In this document: positions 1-5,955 of the stretch, one piece after another
Position numbering within the stretch: the first letter of the stretch is position 1
How the letters are laid out: the number at the start of each line of letters is the position of its first letter
Assembly: GCA_024274995.1 (NCBI GenBank)
Contig: JAJSAA010000256.1
Location: forward strand, 1 to 12,426
Origin: Deltaproteobacteria bacterium
GTDB taxonomy: Bacteria > Desulfobacterota > Desulfobulbia > Desulfobulbales > VMSU01
DNA length: 12,426 bases
Direction: 5' to 3'
Position numbers and translations under genes: made by a program
Notes under the pieces: model-generated
Databases searched by the model: none
The model's input: the letters and a program-made list of their open reading frames with translations, nothing else
Told to the model about the DNA's origin: nothing

Positions 1-565
1 AGTCCTTAATCCGGCTCTGCAGGCTGGGGGCGGAGAAACCGGCAAATACTACTGAATGAATGGCCCCTATCCGGCTGCAGGCTAGGAGGGTGATGGCCAG
101 TTCTGGGATCATGGGCAGATAGACGGCCACCCGGTCGCCCTTTTTGACCCCCAGCTTTTTGAGGGAATTGGCGCAACGGCAGACCGCGGTGTGGAGCATC
201 TGATAGGTATAGACCTTGACATCCTCTTCCGGTTCGCCCTGCCAGATGATAGCGGCCTTGTTGCGGCGGCCGTTGGTAAGATGACGGTCAAGGCAATTGT
301 AAGAAACATTTAGTTTGCCGTTCACAAACCATTTTATCTCCGGTTTGTACATGTCGGCATCAAGGACGGTATCCCATTTTTTGTCCCAGGTAAGAAGTTC
401 CGTGGCTCGCTCTCCCCAGTAGCCCTCGGGGTCATCCATGGAACGTTTATATTGGGCCTCGTATTCCTCCATGCTCTTGATACAGGCCGCGTCCCGGCCT
501 TCGGTGGGGGGATTGAAAACTCGTTTTTCGGTTGATAGACTCTCAATTTTTTTTTCTTCGTTCAT
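1..565 (-). CDS. acsA: Acetyl-CoA synthetase (AMP-forming), N-terminal part, runs off the left edge
   Basis: Activates acetate to acetyl-CoA through acetyl-AMP in the cytoplasm. Reading the minus strand from ATG at 565 gives 188 uninterrupted codons up to the window edge. The protein begins MNEEKKIESLSTEKRVFNPP and then shows family features: EEYEAQYKRSMDDPEGYWGE (residues about 33-52), KWFVNGKLNVSYNCLDRHL (about 78-96), the AAIIWQGE segment, YTYQML, and VKKGDRVAVYLPMIPELAITLLACSRIGAIHSVVFAGFS near the edge. These match the N-terminal ACAS domain and the start of the AMP-binding domain. The catalytic C-terminal part lies outside the window. A good ribosome binding site (AAGGAG, 6 nt before the ATG on the minus strand) supports the start. 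The gene is divergent from mltA. Other acyl-CoA synthetases such as propionyl-CoA synthetase are close relatives, but the N-terminus fits Acs best. Confidence 0.93.
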   Translation of the reverse strand, partial: MNEEKKIESLSTEKRVFNPPTEGRDAACIKSMEEYEAQYKRSMDDPEGYWGERATELLTWDKKWDTVLDADMYKPEIKWFVNGKLNVSYNCLDRHLTNGRRNKAAIIWQGEPEEDVKVYTYQMLHTAVCRCANSLKKLGVKKGDRVAVYLPMIPELAITLLACSRIGAIHSVVFAGFSAPSLQSRIKD

Positions 566-719
566 TGCGTCTCCTTTTTAATCATGTGCTGAACAGAATT
601 TTTAACCGTACACTAAGGTGGATGGCGTTGTAAAAAGTCCGTATGTTTATATTCTTTGCGCCTGAACGAGCGAAAATCTTTATAAAGCGACTTTATGAAA
701 CAACAGGGCCATAAATTAA

Positions 720-733
720 GGTAAACTTTTACC
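720..733. repeat. Inverted repeat GGTAAA-ct-TTTACC overlapping the candidate -35 box
   Basis: The arms GGTAAA (720-725) and TTTACC (728-733) are exact reverse complements around a 2-base centre. The right arm coincides with the candidate -35 hexamer of the mltA promoter, so the site could be an operator. This is inference from position only. Confidence 0.4.
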
Positions 734-757
734 CAACAATTTATTAGTGTATATAAA
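728..757 (+). promoter_or_regulatory. Candidate sigma-70 promoter for mltA
   Basis: TTTACC (728-733, 4 of 6 to TTGACA) is followed after an 18-base spacer by TATAAA (752-757, 5 of 6 to TATAAT). It would start transcription near 764 and give mltA a leader of about 160 nt. The region is AT-rich, so chance matches are easy; treat it as a candidate. Confidence 0.4.
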
Positions 758-783
758 CAGTTTGAAAAGAGAGAGGTCAAGAA

Positions 784-810
784 GAAAAATAGGTAAAAAT
801 ACTATTTTTC
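784..810. repeat. 9-bp perfect inverted repeat, 9-base loop
   Basis: GAAAAATAG (784-792) and CTATTTTTC (802-810) are exact reverse complements around a 9-base spacer. The repeat lies in the presumed mltA leader. It may be an AT-rich hairpin or a protein-binding site; AT richness raises the chance of coincidence. Confidence 0.45.
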
Positions 811-873
811 GTTTTTTATCACTATTCTGCTAATCAGCCGGGAGGAGCCAGCCTCTATTTTAAAAGTAGCAAT

Positions 874-903
874 AATAATCACTGAACAGTTATTGTTTTT
901 TTT
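874..903 (+). terminator. Terminator-like hairpin with 8-T run upstream of mltA
   Basis: Bases 874-884 can pair with 887-897 around the ACTG/CAGT core, with one mismatch and one G-U pair; in RNA the innermost pairs must open to make a loop. A run of eight T (896-903) overlaps the 3' end of the stem and follows it. The stem is AT-rich and weak. No plus-strand gene ends before it, so if real it would act as a leader attenuator of mltA, or end an unseen short transcript. Confidence 0.35.
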
Positions 904-921
904 AGGGTTCATGAGCTTGAA

Positions 922-2115
922 ATGGTTATGAAAAATAAATTCCTGCTACTCACTGCCTTGATTTTAGTTCTTATCAGCGGCTGCCGTTCGCGGCTGCCAA
1001 GGTTGGCGGGGAGCTGCCGGATGAGGGTACTGAAGACGGTGCCGGATATGGTGGATGATGGCTCAAGGGCCTCTCTTGAGGCCGCTCTGGCAAATAGTAT
1101 CGCCTACTGGCGGCGGCAGGATGGGACTGCCAGATTAAAAATATGCGGGGCGGAGTCCGAAACGGCCGGTGATCTTCTGGCCTCTTTATTGAAATTTCAG
1201 AAACTGTTCCATAGCTTGCCGGACATTGCCCTGCCGGATGCCGTCGCGGCAAATTTTAAGGTCTGTCAGGCCCGGAACAGCAGGGGTGGCGGCGATATTC
1301 TGGTGACTGGTTATTATCAACCGGTCTTCCACGGCAGCCTGATAAAACAGCCCCCTTTTATTTATCCCATCTATGGTCTGCCGCCTGATCTTGTAAAGGC
1401 TCGTCATTATGGGGCGGCCGGCGGCCGGCCATTTGTCGGCCGCCTGGAGGATGGCCGGCTGCTGCCCTATTGGCGGCGGGCCGCCATAGAAGATAAGCAA
1501 CTGCTGGCCGGAGATGAATTATTATATCTCCGTGATCCGGTGGACGTATTTGTTCTCCAGGTTCAAGGCTCCGGTCTTATCCGGCTGCCGGATGGTCGTC
1601 TGTTGCGGGCCCGTTATGCCGGTTCTAATGGCCGGGACTATAAAAGTATTGGCCGTTTGCTGGTGGATGAGGGCAAAATTCCTTTAAAAGCGGTTAGTAT
1701 GGAGGCTATCCGCGCTTATCTAACCTCTCATCTTGACGAGCGCCGTCGAATCCTGCATTATAATGACAGGTATATTTTTTTTCGTCTTGATGATACGGCG
1801 GCCGGGCCGGTGGGCAGTATGGGAAAGGCTCTGACGGCCGGCCGTTCAGCGGCCCTTGATCCACGCTGCTTTCCCATGGGCGGACTTTATTATCTTGAGA
1901 CCACGGTGCCGGAGTTTGCTCATGGCCGGCTTTGCGGGCGGCGGCCGTTACGGCGTTTTGTCCTTCAGCAGGACAGCGGGGTGGCCATCAGGGGCTCCGG
2001 CCGGCTGGATCTCTTTATGGGGACAGGGGCGGGGGCCGCTGCTATGGCTGGTCATATGAAGGAGGCTGGTCGTCTATATTTGTTAATGCCCAAGGGGGGC
2101 AATGCAAGAAAGTGA
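922..2115 (+). CDS. mltA: Membrane-bound lytic murein transglycosylase A, lipoprotein
   Basis: Cuts the MurNAc-GlcNAc bond of peptidoglycan, forming 1,6-anhydroMurNAc, from the inner face of the outer membrane. The N-terminus is a lipoprotein signal: MVMKNK, a hydrophobic stretch (7-19) and a lipobox LISGC with Cys21. MltA domain hallmarks are TGYYQP (129-134), LQVQGSGLIRLPDG (212-225), YNDRYIFFR (280-288), LTAGRSAALDPRCFPMG (304-320) and the 3D-type end QQDSGVAIRGSGRLDLFMG (349-367). Asp351 and Asp363 are the conserved aspartates; the second sits where the catalytic Asp is placed in the family. Length 397 aa is normal. The start could be ATG 922 or ATG 928 (MKNKF); neither has a clear ribosome binding site. 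It is the first gene of the envelope cluster, which fits a wall-opening job for the pilus or secretin machinery; that link is inference. Confidence 0.93.
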   Translation: MVMKNKFLLLTALILVLISGCRSRLPRLAGSCRMRVLKTVPDMVDDGSRASLEAALANSIAYWRRQDGTARLKICGAESETAGDLLASLLKFQKLFHSLPDIALPDAVAANFKVCQARNSRGGGDILVTGYYQPVFHGSLIKQPPFIYPIYGLPPDLVKARHYGAAGGRPFVGRLEDGRLLPYWRRAAIEDKQLLAGDELLYLRDPVDVFVLQVQGSGLIRLPDGRLLRARYAGSNGRDYKSIGRLLVDEGKIPLKAVSMEAIRAYLTSHLDERRRILHYNDRYIFFRLDDTAAGPVGSMGKALTAGRSAALDPRCFPMGGLYYLETTVPEFAHGRLCGRRPLRRFVLQQDSGVAIRGSGRLDLFMGTGAGAAAMAGHMKEAGRLYLLMPKGGNARK

Positions 2116-2166
2116 TGAGTTCATTGGGGTTGTATTGTATTGAGGAATGTTGAATGTCGAAGTAAA

Positions 2167-2182
2167 AGCTATAGAGCTATAG
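2167..2182. repeat. Tandem repeat AGCTATAG x2 between mltA and the pilus ATPase gene
   Basis: The 8-base unit AGCTATAG occurs twice in direct succession in the 95-base gap. The flanks show no clear terminator. Function is unknown; it may be chance or a binding site. Confidence 0.4.
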
Positions 2183-2210
2183 GCTCCTGTGCCGAACTTG
2201 GAGATATATT

Positions 2211-3389
2211 ATGAAACGCGCTGAAATAGATTATTGGATTGCCAGCATGCTGGCCAGTCCGGGTTACGTCTCCGATCTCAATATAACCGTGGGTAAGCCG
2301 CTACAGGTGGAATCCTCCGGGGTTTTAATCCCGGCGGGGGTGGAGCCGGAGGTCAAGAGACTTACCCCCTTTCAGACCGAGGTCTTTGCCTTGAATATTA
2401 TTGGCGGTAATAAACGGCTGCTCAAGGATTTAGTGGAAAACGGCTCCTGTGATCTCTCCTACTCCTTAGGGAACAAGGCCCGTTTTCGGGTAAACATATT
2501 CTCGCAGAAGGGGCATCTTTCCACCGTTCTGCGTATTTTACCCACGACTATCCCCACCATTGATTCCCTTAATCTGCCGCCGGTTTTTCATAAGATGCCC
2601 CAGGAATTAAACGGTATTATTCTGGTTACCGGTGCCACCGGTTCCGGTAAATCAACCACCTTAGCCGCTCTCTTGCATCAGATAAACCGGGAACGTCAAG
2701 TGCATGTGGTCACCCTGGAAGACCCCATTGAGTTTGAGCATCCCCAGATTAAGGCCACCTTTAATCAACGGGAACTGGGCAATGACTTTGATACCTTCCC
2801 CAATGGCCTGCGGGCCGCTCTCCGCCAGGCCCCCAGGGTTATTCTGGTGGGCGAGATGCGGGATCGGGAAACCATGGAGATCGGTCTGACGGCGGCGGAA
2901 ACCGGCCATCTGGTCATGAGTACTCTGCATACGGTGGATGCCGGGCAGGCCATTAATCGCTGCCTCGGCATGTTTGATGCCCGCGAGCAGGGGCAGATCA
3001 GGAACCGGCTGGTGGATACCATTCGCTGGGTGGTGGGCCAACGCCTGCTGCCCAAGGTTGGTGGCGGCCGGGTGGCGGCTTTGGAGGTCATGCGTAAAAA
3101 TCTGCGGGTTGCCGATGCCATTCTGCATGGGGAATCGGAGGGTAAGACCTTTTACGATATTATCACCGATGGTCACGCCCTGGGGATGCAGACCTTTGAT
3201 CAGCATATTCTGGAGCTGTATAAAGAAGGATTGATTGAAGAACAGACGGCCCTGGGCTATTGTTCTCACCGCAGTGCGGTTAATCGGGGGCTGGATCAGA
3301 TCAAGGCCGCCAAGGGGGAATCTACCACTGGTATTACCGGGCTGGCCATGGACGCTGAGGAAGAGGATCCCTATGCTGGCTTTAGATAG
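2211..3389 (+). CDS. PilT/PilU-family type IV pilus twitching ATPase
   Basis: Hexameric cytoplasmic ATPase that powers pilus retraction or related filament disassembly. The 392-aa protein has the full set of motifs: N-terminal SDLNITVGKP (21-30), CDLSYSLGNKARFRVNIFSQKG (80-101), Walker A GATGSGKST (141-149), Asp box TLEDPIEFEH (168-177), NQRELG (185-190), Walker B ILVGEMRD (211-218), His box TAAETGHLVMSTLHT (227-241), and the late GMQTFDQHILELYKEG (325-340). The C-terminus ends in an acidic tail (DAEEEDPYAG). The PilT-specific AIRNLIRE motif is not evident, so PilU or another paralogue is as likely as PilT. The ribosome binding site GGAG lies shortly before ATG 2211. The stop is TAG, the only gene-ending TAG in the window, and reading through it would continue in frame into the next gene. 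Confidence 0.9.
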   Translation: MKRAEIDYWIASMLASPGYVSDLNITVGKPLQVESSGVLIPAGVEPEVKRLTPFQTEVFALNIIGGNKRLLKDLVENGSCDLSYSLGNKARFRVNIFSQKGHLSTVLRILPTTIPTIDSLNLPPVFHKMPQELNGIILVTGATGSGKSTTLAALLHQINRERQVHVVTLEDPIEFEHPQIKATFNQRELGNDFDTFPNGLRAALRQAPRVILVGEMRDRETMEIGLTAAETGHLVMSTLHTVDAGQAINRCLGMFDAREQGQIRNRLVDTIRWVVGQRLLPKVGGGRVAALEVMRKNLRVADAILHGESEGKTFYDIITDGHALGMQTFDQHILELYKEGLIEEQTALGYCSHRSAVNRGLDQIKAAKGESTTGITGLAMDAEEEDPYAGFR

Positions 3390-3416
3390 CGAATGCCGTT
3401 TAAAAGGAGATATAAG

Positions 3417-4118
3417 ATGATAAGTCAATGTCCGCATTGTCGGCAGGCCTTGAACTTTAATGAGGCCCAGCAGGCCAAAATTCAGAGGGCCCTGGCGGGG
3501 CTGAACAATGGCAGCCTGAAAATGGGTTGTCCTCATTGTAAAAAGACCATTCATCTCCAGGCGGACGGCTCCTGTGCCGATAAACTGCCGGGGTCAGGGC
3601 CGGAGCCCGAGTCTAATATTAAGAGCGGAGTTAGGCCGCCTCGTTATCCGGATATAAGCTGGATGGCCAACGATATGTACGAGGAAATGGCGGCTGCCCC
3701 CGATGTTGACAAGGCCCTGGTGATGATGCCGGAAGGCGTGGCCCGGGAAGCGGTGAGCAAGGCCTTCCTGGAGCAGGGCTGCCAGACAGAATTTCCTGAA
3801 TCTGCCTCTGATGCCATTGCCCGCATGCGTTTTACGGATTTTACCTATGTGGTTTTGCATACCGCTTTTGCCGGGCCGCTGGCAGAGTCTGAGTTTCATC
3901 AATATCTGAGCCGCATGCCCATGGCCCGGCGCCGGGGCCTTTATTATATTCTCATGGGGCCGGAGTTTCATACCCTGTACGACCTTGAGGCCCTGGCGAA
4001 TAACGCCAATCTGGTCGTAAATGATAATGAGGCCGCCTATCTGGAGATTATTTTTAAGAAGGGCCGTCAGGATTATGATGATTTGTTCGGGTCTTATCTT
4101 GAGGCCATGGGCAGATAA
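3417..4118 (+). CDS. Zinc-ribbon protein with degenerate receiver-like C-terminal domain
   Basis: I do not recognise a named gene. The 233-aa protein starts with a zinc ribbon of two CPHC knuckles (Cys5/Cys8 and Cys38/Cys41). A polar, proline-containing linker (about 50-95) leads to a domain (about 99-215) that reads like a receiver fold: strand KALVMMP, helix with REAVSKAFLEQG, strand FTYVVLHTAF, strand RGLYYILMG and strand NLVVND. The acidic pocket, the phosphoacceptor Asp (His/Thr at 148-149 instead) and the Lys-Pro are missing, so phosphorylation is unlikely. The start at 3417 is chosen for the strong AAGGAG (3404-3409) 7 nt upstream; an in-frame ATG at 3393 would add 8 residues but lacks such a site. 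It follows the pilus ATPase by 27 bases, so it probably serves the same machine, perhaps as an adaptor. Function is inferred only. Confidence 0.75.
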   Translation: MISQCPHCRQALNFNEAQQAKIQRALAGLNNGSLKMGCPHCKKTIHLQADGSCADKLPGSGPEPESNIKSGVRPPRYPDISWMANDMYEEMAAAPDVDKALVMMPEGVAREAVSKAFLEQGCQTEFPESASDAIARMRFTDFTYVVLHTAFAGPLAESEFHQYLSRMPMARRRGLYYILMGPEFHTLYDLEALANNANLVVNDNEAAYLEIIFKKGRQDYDDLFGSYLEAMGR

Positions 4119-4140
4119 GGCTTGCCCACCTTTCTTTTTT
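4108..4140 (+). terminator. Candidate intrinsic terminator after the zinc-ribbon gene
   Basis: TGGGCA (4108-4113) pairs with TGCCCA (4123-4128), with a possible extra G-U pair inside and a loop of 7-9 bases. Two C residues and then TTTCTTTTTT (4131-4140) follow. The stem overlaps the TAA stop of the zinc-ribbon gene. It would partly separate the pilus ATPase pair from gspAB; the short stem makes it moderate evidence. Confidence 0.5.
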
Positions 4141-4171
4141 ATCTGTTAAATTAAATAGATCTATTCTTCTG

Positions 4172-5878
4172 GTGTACCAGCAATTTTTTAATATCTCTCA
4201 AAAGCCGTTTTCCAGCGCCCCTGATCCGGCCTTTCTCTATATGAGTGATGGTCATCGTGAGGCCCTGGCCCATTTACGCTACGGCCTGGAGAATGAGGCG
4301 GGTTTTGTCCTGCTCACCGGGGAGGTGGGGGCTGGTAAGACCACGGTTTGCCGCTGTCTTCTGGAACAGGTGCCGCTTGATGTCAATATCGCCTTTATTC
4401 TCAATCCCAAACTTACGCCCCTTGAACTGCTGGCCTCTATTTGTGATGAGCTGGATATCGGCTATTCGCGGGGGGCTGGCGGCAAGGAACTCGTTGACGC
4501 CATTAATGACTTTCTCCTCGCCGCTCATGCCCGGGGGCAGTATACCGTATTGATAATTGATGAGGCCCAGAATCTGGACTTTGAGGTGCTGGAGCAGATC
4601 AGGATGTTGACTAATCTGGAGACCAATGAACGAAAATTGTTACAGATTATCATGCTGGGATAGCCGGAATTGCAGGAAAAGCTGGCTGATCCCCAGCTCA
4701 AGCAACTGGCCCAGCGAATATCGGCCCGTCATCATCTCGGGCCGTTAAACAGAGCGGAAACCATGGCCTATGTTCGTCATCGCCTAACCGTGGCCGGGCT
4801 GAGTCCAGAGGTCTTCTCGGCTGGGAGCCTGAAGAAATTATTTTCTTTGAGTGCCGGTATTCCCCGTCTGATAAATATGGTTTGTGACCGGGCCTTGCTG
4901 GCGGCCTATACCAAAGGTATTCACCGGGTTGATACCCGGCTTCTAACCGCGGCCGCGGCTGAGGTTTCAGGCCCGCATAAGAAGGGGCGGGGAGGCTCCC
5001 GACTCTTATCTCCCTGGCTGGTGGCGGTAATTATGCTTGTGGTCTGTCTTGCAGCCCTGGCGCTTTTGCTCCGGCACTCCTGGCTGCGGCAAAGCGCTTC
5101 TCTTGTTAAGCCTGCGGCTCCTTCCGCCCTTGAGCTGTCCAAAGGCGGGAAGAACAATAAGGATGATCAAGATAATGCTCCTCTGTCTTTTAATCTTACA
5201 TACGAAGCGGCGGAGCCCTTTTTGTCAGCCATTGAATGGCGTGATATGGAGGTCTCCGGCCGTGATAAGCGAACCGCCATGGGTGATTTACTGCGTTTGT
5301 GGGGGGTGAACGGTTTTTCACCGGCCGGGAAATGGGGTTGCCAATATGCCGAGAAGCATGGTCTGCGTTGTTGGAGCGCGGTCAGCGGTATGGCGGCTTT
5401 AAGGCGGCTTAATCGTCCTGTTGTGCTGCGTCTGCGGGGGGGGCAGGGCGGGAAGTCCTTTGTGGTGCTGGCTGCTGATCATGGCCGCTGGCTTGACCTG
5501 CGTCTTGCCGACCGGCAGTGGCGGGTTTCGCCTGCCGATCTGGCTCAACATTGGCAGGGCTTCTATGTCCTTATCTGGCGGCCCCCAGAGGGCTATGGAG
5601 ATTCTATCCGGCCCGGTTATCGCGGCCCCCTGGTAAAATGGCTTGCTGAACGTCTTGCCCTCATAGATGGAGAGGAGTACAATAAACAGGCGGAGGGGGC
5701 CGCTTATGATTCTGGTCTTGTACGGCGGGTCAGGCGGCTGCAGTTTAGATATAATCTAATCCCGGACGGTATTGTCGGCAAAGAAACTATTATTTTGCTT
5801 AATACCTTGACCGGAGCCGGGGGGCCGGAATTGCGGCGCCCTGAATCTGCGGGCTTGAAGGTCATGGGAAAATCATAA
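4172..5878 (+). pseudogene. gspA: GspA/ExeA-type AAA ATPase with peptidoglycan-binding domain, interrupted by in-frame TAG at 4661-4663
   Basis: ExeA/GspA works with GspB at the inner membrane to help the type II secretin pass the cell wall. The frame is open for 568 codons except one TAG at codon 164. Part one (163 aa) starts at GTG as MYQQFFNISQKPFSSAPDPAFLY, with Walker A GEVGAGKT (50-57) and Walker B LIIDEAQN (127-134). Just after sensor-like KLLQIIMLG comes TAG, exactly where the family has Gln of GQPEL, then PELQEKLADPQLKQLAQRIS. Part two continues in frame with a transmembrane segment (LVAVIMLVVCLAALALLL, near codons 283-300), a C39-peptidase-like region around GLRCWSAVSGMAALRRLNRPVVL, and a C-terminal peptidoglycan-binding repeat with RRLQFRYNLIPDGIVGKETI. 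CAG to TAG is a single transition. The rest shows no decay. Options are a fresh nonsense mutation, sequence error, or amber readthrough. No ribosome binding site is seen at 4172; a TTG at 4670 could only restart a fragment lacking the ATPase core. Confidence 0.85.
4661..4663 (+). other. In-frame amber codon inside gspA
   Basis: The reading frame shows ATG CTG GGA TAG CCG GAA TTG, that is M-L-G-stop-P-E-L. GspA-type ATPases have Gln at this place (G-Q-P-E-L), and Gln is mostly CAG in this gene, so one C-to-T change explains it. Both sides remain a clean coding frame for hundreds of codons. Confidence 0.95.
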
Positions 5879-5921
5879 GGTAAGCGCTCAATAAACCACA
5901 CTCTTGATAACATCTTGGAAT

Positions 5922-5944
5922 GTAAGCGTTTTTGAAACGCTTAC
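5922..5944 (+). promoter_or_regulatory. 10-bp hairpin with 3-base loop just before the gspB start
   Basis: GTAAGCGTTT (5922-5931) and AAACGCTTAC (5935-5944) are perfect reverse complements around TTG. A further GGTAAGCG lies at 5879-5886 and could pair instead with CGCTTACC at 5938-5945, so two folds compete. The hairpin ends 11 bases before the gspB ATG, covering the place where a ribosome binding site would be, and no T run follows. It could be a translational control element or a protein-binding palindrome. Confidence 0.55.
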
Positions 5945-5955
5945 CTCATAAGCTC

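Larger units (their letters stand above)
566..921. other. Divergent AT-rich intergenic region between acsA and mltA
   Basis: This stretch of 356 bases has no credible gene on either strand. It holds the acsA ribosome binding site at its left edge, a run similar to a dispersed motif at 621-641, a short palindrome CTTTATAAAG at 678-687 overlapping ATAAAG/CTTTAT arms at 682-696, an inverted repeat at 720-733, a plausible sigma-70 promoter at 728-757, a 9-bp inverted repeat at 784-810 and a terminator-like hairpin with a T run at 874-903. It probably carries the control regions of both flanking genes. No acsA promoter on the minus strand was convincing. Confidence 0.7.

Noticed and set aside
1413..1444. 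GGCGGCCG/CGGCCGCC inverted repeat in mltA
   Set aside because: Short arms in a stretch rich in GGC and CGG codons for Ala, Gly and Arg; likely chance.
2661..3554. Long open frame of 297 codons on the minus strand
   Set aside because: It lies antisense to the conserved Walker and His-box region of the pilus ATPase and to the start of the zinc-ribbon gene, and its translation has no recognisable motif; it is a shadow of GC-rich coding.
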